Of a stretch of DNA of 64,000 nt, positions 10,917 to 22,221 are shown piece after piece; the first letter of the stretch is position 1; each line of letters starts with the position of its first letter. The position numbers were made by a program, and so were the translations under genes. Below the pieces are notes generated by a model that saw only the letters and a list, made by a program, of their open reading frames with translations, searched no databases and was not told where the DNA came from. This stretch comes from Rhynchospora pubera (Eukaryota > Streptophyta > Magnoliopsida > Poales > Cyperaceae), in contig CM051459.1 in NCBI GenBank assembly GCA_028095005.1, forward strand, positions 204,887,902 through 204,951,901, in the 5' to 3' direction.

Positions 10917-12951
10917 TTATTGACCTGAAACCGACAAAAATATTTCATCAATTCGGCTCGCTCCCTCATACATCATCGGCCGGCTATCAGGGTGTTGCGC
11001 TGTACAGTCAATTGCGAGTTGCAACAATAGCACCATTTCCTGCTCGGCAGTCTGCTGTTTAACCAGCTCGAGATCAAACACCTTAGTTTTCCATTCATCT
11101 CTAGGAACTGACTGGACCCACCGAGGCAAATCCACACCCTCCTCATTATTTACAGCATTCGACGGTGTTCTTCCAGTAAGAAGCTCCATCAGAAGCACAC
11201 CAAAGCTGTACACATCAGCCTTTTGAGAGATTTTTCTGATATCTGTGACCTCTGGTGCACGGTAACGAGCACTGCGGTTAAGACTTGGGGTGGTGACAAG
11301 CTGTGCCAGGCCTTGGTCAGCAATGTGTGCCTCGTTTAATCCAGAGAGGAGAACATTGGAGGATTTTATGTTGCCGTGAGATGCTCTTGGCCCTGTTGAG
11401 TGAATGTACTCAATTCCACGTGCAGCCGATAGGGCTATGCCCGCTCTCGCCTCAAAACTAAGCGCCATATGGTCTGATCCTCTGTGACCTTCACAATTCA
11501 AATGACATATATATAACATATTTAGCACAATTGTATTACAAGGAGTTAAAAAGAAAAGGGTAGAAAGAAAGAGGCAAAGAGGAAATTTTACCATGTAGGA
11601 GAGAGGATAGGCTGCCCATAGAGACATACTCATAGACAAGAAGCTTCTCATCTCTGCTGTAGTAATACGCCTGAAGCGGCACCAAATAGGGATTGTGCAT
11701 AGCACCGATCTCACTTACTTTATCTCTGAACTCTTTTTCTGGGAGATTCGCATCCTTCAAACGCTTTACCGCGACAACAGGACCAGTTTCCAGTATCGCC
11801 TTGTATGTCGTCCCGAAGGTCCCTTTGCCTAGCACCTCAGCCGAGGCTCTGAGAAGATCTTCCAAGTCATAAACCCTTGATGCATTTCCCACGAAAGATA
11901 GTTTCTTACTGCTGCTTGTTGACACAGAGGCAGGCACTGAGGCAACTGGTTCTCCAATTGGATAAGCAGATGATCTCTTTGGCAATCCCGCCATTTCTCC
12001 TGGTCGCATGGCAGGTGCTCCGACCATTGGTTTTGTGGCCGGGTCTTTCGGCCATGCATTCCTTTTCCCACAGAAGAAAACAAGGAGGGCAAGAATTATC
12101 AAAGCCCCAACAACTGAACCAACTGCAATACCAGCAATTGCTCCACCGGAGAGTTTACTGCTGCTGCTGCCAGTGCCACTGCCACTGGGATTTACTGGAG
12201 CACTAGGTGTATTTCCAGGTGTTGGAGCACTAGGTACAATTCCTGGTGCGGGGGCGGAAGACGGGGCACCTGCACACGGCGGAAGGGGCTGGCCACAGAG
12301 CTGTAGCATTCCAAGAAAAGAATCCTCCGGCATATTTCGGAGACTAGCTGGCACCGATCCATTGAAATTGTTATACGACACATTGAAATTTTTCAAATTG
12401 GTCAGGTTATTCAAGTCTGGAATTTCACCACTGAGCTGGTTATACTGCAGGTAGAGAGTATTCAACTGAGTCATGTTGTCGAAGTTGGCGGGGAAAGGTC
12501 CCGAGAAGTTATTGTTGGAAAGAGTGAGGCTAGTAAGCAGAGGAAGAGAGAAGATAGCCGAGGGAATGAAACCCGATAAGCCGTTGCTGTCGAGGTTGAT
12601 CATCGTGAGCTGGGTACATCTGGAAAGGTCAGAGGGGATGGTACCAGTGAGGAAATTGTGGCGAAGAGAGAGGACTCGAAGAGCAGTGAGGTTACCGAGA
12701 ACACCGGAAGGAAGCTCTCCGTAGAGACCGGAAGCCGGGAGACGGATATCGGTGACCCGGTTCGAGGAGCATCGAATTCCCTTCCATGAGCAAGGGGAGG
12801 AGTTGGAGGAATTCCAGTCAGTTAGCCTCGGTGCAACTGCGCTTCGGAAGGCGAGGAGAGCGGCTTGATCAGAGGTGAGGTCATCGGCGTTAGAGTATAA
12901 GGAGAAAAGGAGAAAGAGGGAGAGGAGAAGAGGGAGGTGAGGTGAGGCCAT
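10917..12951 (-). CDS. LRR receptor-like kinase, LRR-III subfamily (RLK902/RKL1 type)
   Basis: Exons 11592-12951 and 10917-11488 (- strand) give 643 residues, close to the usual length of RLK902/RKL1. The order is: signal peptide (about 1-22), N-terminal LRR cap with WNSSNSSPCSWKGIRC, about five leucine-rich repeats (70-205), a proline/serine-rich linker, a transmembrane helix (about 269-294), a cytoplasmic juxtamembrane stretch, then a kinase fold with glycine loop GKGTFG (375-380) and VAVK lysine (396). The catalytic loop is SHGN (about 490-493) instead of HRD, as is common in this subfamily, and the DFG position reads DQG (511-513). It is probably a plasma-membrane pseudokinase or weak kinase that signals through partners. 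The single intron after LLHG sits where the subfamily has it. The ATG at 12951 is preceded by a CT-rich leader. Confidence 0.93.
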
Positions 12952-13110
12952 GGAGCTTCAAGTTCAAGCGTGTCAATTAATTTGCACTAACAATTTCGGC
13001 ATAGCATGGCAATGGACAAACAGTGACTTGTAGAGACAGAGCAAGAGAGAAAACCAGAAAGTAAGGTTCTTTGAAAAAGAAAAGGCGTGTGAAAGAGTAT
13101 GAAATGGAAG

Positions 13111-13111
13111 G

Positions 13112-13142
<31 letters not shown>
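13111..13142 (-). repeat. (CT)n microsatellite in the receptor-kinase 5' leader
   Basis: About 32 bases of GA on the + strand are CT on the coding strand, roughly 160-190 bases upstream of the start codon at 12951. Pyrimidine-rich CT tracts are frequent in plant core promoters and 5' UTRs and can bind GAGA-binding (BBR/BPC) factors. A regulatory role here is inference. Confidence 0.7.
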
Positions 13143-13145
<3 letters not shown>

Positions 13146-13159
13146 GGTTGTGGGTTTTC

Positions 13160-14123
13160 AAAAGGAGAATAGAAGGAGAAGGGAGATGATAATGGTAATT
13201 GGTAAGTAATCGACCAAATTGGGAAGGGAATCAACGAGAGTAGCTTCGCCTTTTTTATTTTCCGAATAGTGAACAAGTCAAACAAGAGGGACGAGTTAAT
13301 TTGTCCACCAGCCGAACATTTATTAATCGTCAATAAATTATTTGTTGTATGTGTCTTGTGGTGTTAGGAATACAGGCGGACCTAATCAACTTTTTGGTCA
13401 GATGACTTTACTTTTATTTGGCACTATTATTAGCTCCATTTGGATGCGTTGAGAATAAAGTAGGAAGAATGAAGAAGGGAAAAAATTTATTGGGAAGTGT
13501 TAAATTTATTGGAAAGGTGTAACTTTTGTGAAGAGTTTGGATGGTTAAAAATAAATTTATTGGTAAAAAGTGGTTATTCCTTATTCCTTATTCCGAGAAG
13601 AAACCATCCAAACGGAGCCATTGGAAGTTATTTGAGATCTACGGTAAACATAATAAAATTTAAATCGGATTTGAATTTTAATTATCAAAATACTATTCAT
13701 TTGAAATGAAAAAAGTGAAATTAAAAAAAAGGGAAATGTTATGATTTTTTTTCAAAACAGAGTTAAAGTTTAATGAATTCAGAAGTGATGCGTTACTCTC
13801 AAGATACTATTCATATTTTTCTTCGTTTGAAATTTGATGGTGAATTATTAATTTATGACATATTCTTCTTTTGATGAAATATATATTAGCATACAATCCC
13901 TTTGGATGCTATTATCAAGCATTCCCTAATTACCAGCATGAATACAAATTACAAATAATGAAAAAAAAAACAGAGAGAAGTTTTAATTGCTATTGCGGAA
14001 ATTCATCTTTGAGTTGCTGAGGTCAAGCCTAGCACAAACTATATGAGAATTATATAAAAATGTATAGCAAATCCTGATTGAGTTTATGAAACGTTTATTT
14101 TATTTTATTTTATTGAATTAACT
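13160..14123. other. Receptor-kinase upstream region and AT-rich spacer
   Basis: The first 200-300 bases probably contain the promoter of the - strand receptor kinase; I cannot pick a TATA box with confidence. Beyond that lie a Tourist-like MITE (13432-13619) and AT-rich sequence without visible genes. Confidence 0.45.
13432..13619. mobile_element. Tourist-like (PIF/Harbinger) MITE
   Basis: The left end AGCTCCATTTGGATGCG and right end CATCCAAACGGAGCC are inverted copies. ATT is found on both sides. The body contains GAATAAAG and CTTATTCC blocks that also pair. Same family as 8276-8417 and 20535-20681. Confidence 0.7.
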
Positions 14124-15552
14124 GCTTTCTCCCCCAAATTATTTTATACAGGAATTCCGACGCAAAAAATTTTAATAGAAAGAATTATTTTATTTTTTTT
14201 TAATAAGAAGAAAGTTCGAACGCGTTTTATAAAAGCGTACAGTCTCTCTCCTTCGTACGCGTTTATAAAACGCGCTCGAAGGCTTCGAACGCGTTTTATA
14301 AACGAGTAAGAGGAGAGAGCTTCAGTTACGCCTAAAAGGCTGGTCAGACTTTCGTACGCGTTTATAAAACGCGTTCGGAGCCTTCGAGCGCGTTTTATAA
14401 ACGCGTACGAAGGAGATTTTCATATTTTCCATTCAAACCGCAACATTTAACTTATTAAAAATAATATTTTGCAATAAGGTCCCGACATGTTTCATATTTA
14501 CAAATTCTCAAAATTTTATTTCCAATTAAAGATGTATTAAATAGATGTATCAAAATTTTATTTCCAATTAAAGATGCATTTAATTGCACATATTTTTCTT
14601 TTGAACATGTGTATAATATCATTTTGTTTGAATAATTATTCGCCGACGACCCTGTAATTTTACTATTTAATTTTACATACTTATCTTTTGAATTGTAGTC
14701 TCTTCTCTTTTTTTATTTTATGTTAGCCATATATAATAAAAAATATATAATATGGAAATACTTAAAATATAAATTTTTAAAAAATTTTGAACATTAAAAC
14801 TTTAAACAGGTTTAACTTTTGATAGGAAGGTCCGTTTGGGGCGATCGAGCACAATCCGGAAAGCTCGCGACGAGATCTACACATGTTATCGGAACCCCGT
14901 AACGACCATTTTCGGAGCCAAAAAACGCTCTCTAGACCTTCAAAATCCACTTTGAAAGTTTGCAAACCTAAAAACCACTCTAAACTACTAAAAAAGTTTT
15001 TAAAATCATAAATTAATCATTAAAAAGAGAAATGCAGTAAATTAAGTGACTTTCTTGATAGTTATTCAAACAAAATGATATTAATGTCAAAATTAATATT
15101 CTAATGTCATTTTTAAATAAGATTAATATGAAATTAAATGTGATATTTTAAAAATTGTAAATTTAATCTTAATCTTAAAAATAAATTTAACTTAAATTTT
15201 CACATTAATTTTTCTATTAATTTTGAAAAAAAATGGTAATAACTCAATTTCGAAAATTTACGCCTTCCTACCCGTTTATAAAACGCGCTCGAAGGCTCCG
15301 AACGCGTTTTATAAACGCGTACGAAAGTCTGACCAGCCTTTTAGGCGTAACTGAAGCTCTCTCCTCTTACTCGTTTATAAAACGCGTTCGAAGCCTTCGA
15401 GCGCGTTTTATAAACGCGTACGAAGGAGAGAGACTGTACGCTTTTATAAAACGCATTCGAACTTTCTTCTTATTAAAAAAAAAATAAATAATTCTTTCTA
15501 TTAAAATTTTTTGCGTCAGAATTCCTGTATAAAATAATTTCGGGCTTTCTCC
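14124..15552. mobile_element. Non-autonomous Mutator-like element with palindrome-rich 290 bp TIRs
   Basis: The body at 14133-15543 is flanked by a perfect 9 bp duplication GCTTTCTCC (14124-14132 and 15544-15552). The arms (about 14133-14425 and 15262-15543) are near-perfect inverted copies of each other. Each arm contains at least four palindromes built on CGCGTTTTATAAACGCG with CGTACG or TTCGAA joints. The 830 bp centre is AT-rich and has no ORF; it includes 14785-14995, which is related to 37287-37498. The 9 bp TSD and long TIRs place it with Mutator-like elements. Confidence 0.88.
14785..14995. repeat. Dispersed repeat shared with 37287-37498
   Basis: This stretch and 37287-37498 align along their whole length, including TTGATAGGAAGGTCCGTTT / TTGACAGTAACGTCCGTTT, CGAGATCTACA, CCATTTTCG, CCACTTTGAAAGTTT and AAACTACT. 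Identity looks to be about 75-80%. It lies between the arms of the Mutator-like element, and the other copy is next to the large tandem array. Its origin is unknown. Confidence 0.75.
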
Positions 15553-15843
15553 AGACCCCAGATAGAAAAGCATGAAAATAGAGGCTCGAGCAAGCCCGAC
15601 AGCCAATCCAGCAGCAATAACGGAAGAGGCAAAGAAAGAAAAAATACCTTTCCAATTTTCTTTTTTATTTTATTATTGAAATAAAGAAAATACTCCAAGG
15701 ACCTATTGACAAATAAGCCAGCAACCGTTGGTGTTTTTCCGAAGCTGATTTATTCATTAGTAAAAGCCGAAGTCAATAGAGGTGCTCTAATCCTTCTGAG
15801 CTACAGGCCCTATCCCGTCTCGACTGGATCTGTTCCCGATATA
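15553..15843 (-). other. Possible plastid-derived fragments (atpH-like and tRNA-like)
   Basis: Read on the - strand, 15581-15632 contains codons for SVIAAGLAVGLA, a run identical to part of the plastid ATP synthase subunit c (atpH), with small differences around it. Further along, 15784-15812 reads GGGCCTGTAGCTCAGAAGG..., resembling the 5' half of plastid trnR-ACG. In plastid genomes these two are far apart, so this would be a mosaic nuclear insertion. The match is short and from memory of the families, so it is uncertain. Confidence 0.3.
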
Positions 15844-16492
15844 TATGTATGTAGGGATGAAAACAGATCGGATACGGAGCGGATGTTGGTTTTTCTATAT
15901 TCGCATCCATATTTTTTTCCGGATACGGATACAAATACGAATGCGTTTGGATACGGATACGGTTCGGATATTAAACGGATACGGATATTTTCGGATACGG
16001 AGTCGAATACGAATATATTTTGTCGGATACGGATAACATTTTAATCGTTTTTATTTATTTACAATAGTAGTTTCTCTAAATATAATGTTATTCAATATAC
16101 TCAGTGTTTATATTAGTATTTCGTCAAAGTTAGTAATACATGCGAATGAATATCTACTATTTTTCATAGTTTGAGACAAGTGAGCATTTTTTTTAAAATA
16201 TGAAAGTTAATTTTAATAACATCGCCTTCAATTACAATGTACAACTTTAAAAGTGAACTTCTTTAAAATCAAAATAAGCAAATTTATTTGTTGGATTCTA
16301 ACTTTTAACACATAAATAAAAGACTAAAAGTGAAACCATATCCGCATCCATATTTTTTTGACGGATACGAATACGAATACGGATATTTTCGGCTACGGAT
16401 ACGGATCGGATGTTACCCGTATTTTTCGGATTCGGATTCAGATACGGATCGGAGCGGATAAAATCCGTTCCGTTTTCATTAATGTATGTATG
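15844..16492. mobile_element. Non-autonomous hAT element with GGATAC subterminal repeats
   Basis: The body at 15852-16484 is flanked by the perfect 8 bp duplication TATGTATG (15844-15851, 16485-16492). The ends are TAGGGATGAAAAC and its imperfect inverse. Within about 190 bases of each end, GGATACGGATAC-type hexamers are repeated in both orientations, as expected for transposase-binding subterminal repeats of hAT elements. The centre is AT-rich and non-coding; ORFs across the hexamers are artefacts of the repeat. Confidence 0.85.
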
Positions 16493-18262
16493 ACCTGTCA
16501 CACTGATTTTTCACATTCCTATTAAATGGGACGGAAATTTTTTCCCTAAAATATTCATTAAAAAATATGTGGAGACGTTGCCTTTTATTATTTTAATCAA
16601 TTTCGGAAACAGTATCTAATCTTCGTCTACTTTCGCGTCTACTTTCGCACGCAATGCATGGAAATAACGACGCAATGATCATTTTCATTTACAATAGAAA
16701 ATTCTTCAGAGGTCGATATTATTCTAATTAAGGTTACCAACTTACCATGCGATAATTAAATGTGTAGATATGAAAGATTTCTGATACGGTGAAATATTAT
16801 ACTAAATTTTCATATATATGACTGATTTTGCCAATATGGTTGCGTGTTTTTTTTTCTATAAAATCCATTAAACGTGTCGATTGACGATATTTAAATTGTC
16901 TGTAAAGATACACTCGATAAAAATTGTAAAAGTATTTAACCGTGCGTTTTAGTGATTTGACAATATTCTAAAATATTTGTAGATAGATACACTCAATTGA
17001 CCTTGCAATAGTAATTCTTATACGCGCGTTCTTAGTGCGTTAATCGAAGTTCGTGTTTTGCTGATAGTGATATATATGTTATATATATAATGTTCGTAAC
17101 ATTTTATATATTATCCTAAGAAATATTCTCGGCTAATGGGACTAGTCAAATGTAATAAATTAAAAAGGGTCAAAAATATATACCGTTAACTTCATTAATT
17201 AGGAGTAAAAGAACCGGTATAATTGGAAAAATAATTGGAATTGTTAGCTCATGTATTGTATTGCTTCACTGTTCAGCAGTACGTTCAAATAAATAGTCCA
17301 TCATCCATCATTTTATTAATGATTATGTCATATGAATAGATGATAGAGTAAAGAATATGATCCGTTTAAAATTGTGGCGTATCCGCGTATGCATGCATAA
17401 ATATAACTAGTCACGTATATAACAAAGTCACCTTAAAATTAAATAATTGACACGAAATAACACATCGTGGATACAGTTTTTTGACACATCAGATACGCCA
17501 CACACACAATAAAAAACACAAAAAGCACACAAAAAGAAAGAATTCGCACTAGACATGCCAGAAACGATCTGTGAGAGACAAGTTATATATACTGTGCAAA
17601 GAGAGGACGGCGGAGTATTTAGCACATGGTCCTTAGTACGGGTACGCTGCACGATTAGCCGCACGTATTAGGTTATAGAAAATCTAGAAAAATATAATTC
17701 AAGATTTGAAATTTTGAATTTTGAAGTTTGAACCGGTTACGACTTACAACGAACGGTGTGAAACGGCTCCGATTGTTCGGGCGTAGGACCCGTCCTTTCC
17801 GTACAACTACGTGGCGAAATTCCATTCCCCAGGAGAGCCAGTAAGGACGCTCGACCCCACCATGTGCAGGAAACGCGATTTCAGAAGTAGATCCTCTGTG
17901 ACCTATATAATTACTGATGCTGTAGCCTGCGAGCAATTAATCTCTCTCTCTCAAAAAAAAAAAAAAGAAAAAAAAAGAAAAAGGATAAAAGAACAAAGGG
18001 GCCGTTTGGATCAATTGACAATTTAGAGAATTTTTTATTTCTAGACATAAATTTATTTAAACAATCCAAAATTACACACTTTCCAATACTTTATGCCTAA
18101 ACGGCCAAAGCGATCCAAACCACCCCAAAATGATGTTCGGTTCCCACAGATTTCGACATTTACCCGTTTCGGAATTCGGAGTACACAGATTCTCGCTAGA
18201 GTCTAGACTCTAGACGCATTTGAATGATATTACACTTTTTCTTTTAAAAAGCTATGAACGAT
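16493..18262. other. Intergenic region, no gene seen
   Basis: AT-rich DNA with a few GC-richer patches (17700-17900) but no ORF with protein-like character. A small MITE-like inverted repeat at about 18000-18106 (GGCCGTTTGGAT ... CCTAAACGGCC) is the only structured feature. Confidence 0.45.
18000..18106. mobile_element. Short MITE-like inverted repeat
   Basis: The end GGCCGTTTGGATC pairs with CCTAAACGGCC. AAAG-like sequence stands on both sides, but the TSD is not clear-cut. At about 107 bp it is probably a small Tourist-type derivative. Confidence 0.4.
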
Positions 18263-19223
18263 GGGGGCGTTTGTTTGTGTAGTAAGGAGTTGCATAACTT
18301 AAGGATGCCTAAGTGTTTATGTAGTGTTATGTAATAGATGTTTGGTTGTGTAGTAAGGATGACTAACTTAATGCATGCATATATTCATGTCAAAAGACTA
18401 AAATACCCTTAAATTTGAATTAGTATTATGTATTATATGTTGTGACCTAATTATTGTTAATTATTAATTATTATAAAAATTAATTATTAATGATGATAAT
18501 AAATCATTTTTACTATTATGAAATATTAATAATTTACTTTTAATTAAATATTATAAATATTATTATTTATTTTATAATAATAATAATTATTGATTAATTA
18601 TCTTCAATTAATTATTATTCTTAAATCATTATTATTAATAATTAATATTACTTATTAAATATTATTAATTATAATAATTAATCTTTGTTATTCATTATGA
18701 TTTTTAATAATTATTGTTACTTATTAAGTATTATTATTTATTAATTAATATTAATTAATTTTTAATTTTTAATTATTATAAAAATTAATTATTAATGATA
18801 ACAATAAATCATTTTATTATTATGAAATATTATTAATTATTTTTAATTAAATATTATAAATATTATTAATTATTTAATAATAAGTCAATATTGTTTATTA
18901 ATTATTATTATTACTTGTTATATATTATTATTTATTAATTATATTAATTAATATTTATTACTAATTATGATTTTTAATATTATTGTTACTTATTAAATAT
19001 TATTATTTATTAATTATTATTAATTATTAAATATTATTATTAATTATTTCTAAAGGGTATTGTTGGAAAAAAAATTAAAGGGGACCGGTGCATAACTTAT
19101 GCAACCTATTTAGGTTGCATAACTTATGTACCCTTAAGGCATCTTATGTAAGAGGTGTTTGGTGACTTAAGGATACATAACTTAAGTTATGCATCCTTTA
19201 AGTCACAAACAAACGCACCCGAT
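18260..19223. mobile_element. TIR element with an almost pure A/T core
   Basis: The termini GGGGGCGTTTGTTTGTG (18263) and CACAAACAAACGCACCC (ending 19220) are inverted copies, with inner TTGCATAACTTAAGG / CTTAAGTTATGCATCC also paired. GAT lies on both sides. The middle, about 18420-19060, is nearly all A and T and built of TTATTAATTA-like words. A 3 bp TSD would fit a PIF/Harbinger-type MITE expanded by simple repeats. Confidence 0.7.
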
Positions 19224-19434
19224 AAGATTTGTATCCAAATCCAACTATTGAAAATTTAAAAAAAAAATGATTGGGGCACGCATTTCAATTGTGATGGTTC
19301 AATACTTCAATTGGCATGTTGTAAAGATGGAGCAAATGCTGGATAAAGCGCCAATTGATCGTGGACAGGATAATGCTATGGAGCATGGGTGTGAAACGTT
19401 AACAAAGGAAGCGAAACGGGGTGATCCGTTCCAG

Positions 19435-19600
19435 CACACGGAAATGAAATCTATTCTGTTTCCGTTCCGTTTCGTAAAACGGAATGAAACAGTGTTCCGT
19501 TCCTTATTTTTCACTGATTTCAGTCTATTTTCCATTGATTTCAGTCATTTTTCGATAAAACGGAACATTAACGTGCAGTATCACCTGTTACGTTCGAAAC
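19435..19600. mobile_element. Diverged hAT-like MITE remnant (CGGAAC family)
   Basis: Shares the ATTGATTTCAGTCATTTTT core and the surrounding GTTCCGTTTCG / AAACGGAAC blocks with 7036-7195 and 33782-34077. The boundaries are not clear. Confidence 0.5.
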
Positions 19601-20531
19601 GGTACCAAATTGACACAGTAGGAGTATGAAGTTTTCCAACGCAACCACCGTTCTTAATTTACTTTTTGAGAGCACCTATTTCATATTTTTCAATGCAACC
19701 GCCGTTGTCAACCATTTTGGTTTAGTCAATTTATCATATGCATGTAAAATACTAAAATATGTTTATGTATCACGTATGAAATAATACACTTAAACAATGT
19801 GACTGTGTCTTTTTCTCCAAGCACTATTATTAGCATTACTCGAGTTATAATAAGCTAATTTATATTTTAATTTAATTCAACACTTTATATTTTTTTTTTA
19901 CAGTGGGCATGAAAGGTAGATTTTTTTCCCACTGGTTACCATCCTGCCTTCAAAAAAAAAAAAAAGTTGATTTTTCCTTCCCACCACTGATTACTTATCG
20001 GAATGGATATTATATGCGACAAAATCATTCCCCATCATTAAAATATCGATCAAAGCCTTTAAAATTTAATCATCTGGAAAGATCTCTAAACTAAATTTTT
20101 AATTACAATGTTCACTTCAAAAATATTGTCATGAGTCACTAGATCAAATACTAATTTAAAAAATGTACACTCCAAAAATATTATCAATAATTAGTCACTA
20201 GACTAAATACTAATTTTAAAAACCACACCATGATTCCTTTTTTGTCTTTTAAGTTACGTTTGGTGTACAAATAATTATTTCTAATCCGAATTAGCGACTA
20301 TCTTAAAAATTGAATTTGTTTGTCAATTCGGATTGGTAGTTTGAATATCGTTGTTTTTCTAATTCGCCCAAAAATTGAAATAACATTGCTCTCAAAATTT
20401 CCGACTTTGTCCAAATGCTCTTTTCTTGAACAAGATTAAAAAGTATTAATGTCATTTTTCGGTCAGTATGCCGTTTTAAGAAATCCTGCAATTGTCACAA
20501 GTGAAAGTAAAACCCTAACTTTCAACTCACT

Positions 20532-20684
20532 TAAGGCTCCGTTTGGATGAGGTGTGGGAAAAAAAAAAGGGAAAAAGTGGGAAGAAGTATTGGGAAGTGT
20601 GTAATTTTGTGAAAAATTTGATTGTTTATAATAAATTTCTTTCTTTCTTCTCTTCTTCCCACACGGTATCCAAACGGAGCCTAA
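20532..20684. mobile_element. Tourist-like (PIF/Harbinger) MITE with TAA duplication
   Basis: The body at 20535-20681 has perfect terminal inverted repeats GGCTCCGTTTGGAT / ATCCAAACGGAGCC and TAA on both sides (20532-20534 and 20682-20684), the canonical PIF/Harbinger target. It is 147 bp and non-coding. Confidence 0.85.
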
Positions 20685-21000
20685 AAAAAGATATCCCATT
20701 GACAATCCTAAGAAAATAATAATAAGTACATATCGTTGACTATCTTAATTAAATAATGATAAGCACATTTTACCTCAGCATAATTCTTCAAAACAGAGAG
20801 AAAAACAGAGACGCAAGGAGGCAGGTATAAGTATAACAACATAGTTGACAGAGTCTAATTGCTGGACCATATCTATAATCTATTCCAGCTGGGCGCTGTT
20901 TTAATTGCGTTATTTCCGCCACACTGAACTGAAGACGACTGCCTATAATGGCCGCCTGACGTACTAAACTAAGCTGTCTAGCGTAAATGCCATCTTGGCT

Positions 21001-21118
21001 TTTTTTTTTTTTTCTTAAAAAGATAAATTGGAGGTCTAAGTCACTAACTTATTTTTAAATTAAATATTTATGAAAGAAGATCTCCCCAGCCAGGTTTCGA
21101 ACCTGCGACCTTTTACTC
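21001..21118 (-). mobile_element. tRNA-derived SINE, 5'-truncated, with poly(A)
   Basis: On the - strand it contains the B box GGTTCGAAACC (GGTCGCAGGTTCGAAACCTG), then CTGGGGAGATC, then a 3' domain ACTTAGACCTCCAATTTATC and a 14-base poly(A), seen as T's at 21001-21014. The same family flanks the Helitron-like element at 22222-31114. This uninterrupted copy serves as the reference for the junction there. The A-box part is missing or diverged. Confidence 0.7.
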
Positions 21119-22221
21119 AAGAAATTAAAGTGTCTTTTTTTTCTTAATTATAAGACCCCATCGTCATTAAAAAAATTAACAAAAGATAAAGTGGAAATGG
21201 AAAAGACATGATAATAAGGTTGTTACCGTTTGATTCACTGTCAATTGGGTTGTTAAATATATATTTTTTAAATATAGTTAGATTGTCAGATTCATTCGTT
21301 ATAGTCAGATTAAAATATTTGCAATTTATAATTAAACAATCAGAATATAAAAACTTTAATCCATTCAATCAGACTTTTCTTTGATAAATCGAATTTTGTT
21401 ACTTTGGAGTGTTTTATTAAAAGTTATTAAGAAAACCTAAATCGATCAATGATCATGTTGATTAGATTAATTGAATAACATATACACCAATATTACACTT
21501 ACAGAGAGATATAAATATATTTATTGCAATCCTCTTTTCTTAGTAATATTTTTGTTAAATTCATGGATGGAAGATATTAAAAAAAAAAATCCTCCGAACG
21601 ATAGAATCATTCATATGAAAACAATAAATGTGGTCCTTTCCGTGGAATTGTCTCCTCTAGACAACACGGTTGTAACTTAGTTACATGTGAGAAGCCGCCA
21701 TCTGTCTGACTTGAGGTAGTTCTTGGTCTTGTTGTCTATTTGACTTTGTCACACTCCAAGCCTCCAATTGTATTGATTCTGGATTAAGATTTTTCATCTT
21801 TTTTTTGTGGAAATACAGTGAGGAGGCTTGGACTTCAAAGGTTTATACTTTATAGGTCTTCAAAAATGGTTGTCGATTGCTGTTAGCCACTAAGGTGATG
21901 CCAATTGCCAAATGTATGGGCATAATGATATTTTAACATTTATTCAAAACACCCTCCAATTATTTTAAGTAAACTTTCTAAAAAGATCAAATAAGTATGT
22001 ATACGCTGATAAAAACAGATAACTTTTTATCAGCATAATGCATTCGTACATGGATACAATATACAATAAAAATATACAACAGCAAAATAGGCAAGTGTGC
22101 ACCTAAAAAGTTCAAAAAACAAGTTTTGAAAGATGAAAAATACTTAACAATTGTCACATGCTTTTCCATATTTGTAGATGTTATTAATAAAAATTTGTCA
22201 TTTCAATTTACGTCGGCATTT

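Larger units (their letters stand above)
19221..22207. other. Intergenic region with scattered MITE and SINE copies
   Basis: No gene seen. It holds a diverged CGGAAC-type hAT remnant (about 19435-19600), two diverged copies of a roughly 65 bp block (AATGTTCACTTCAAAAATATTGTC... near 20107 and AATGTACACTCCAAAAATATTATC... near 20162), a Tourist-like MITE (20535-20681) and a - strand SINE (21001-21118). Confidence 0.5.

Noticed and set aside
11877..12724. ORFs antisense to the receptor kinase.
   Set aside because: They mirror the kinase exon and have no independent protein features.
15706..16501. ORFs with repeated RIRIRI/DTDT-type residues.
   Set aside because: They are translations of the GGATAC hexamer array at the ends of the hAT element.
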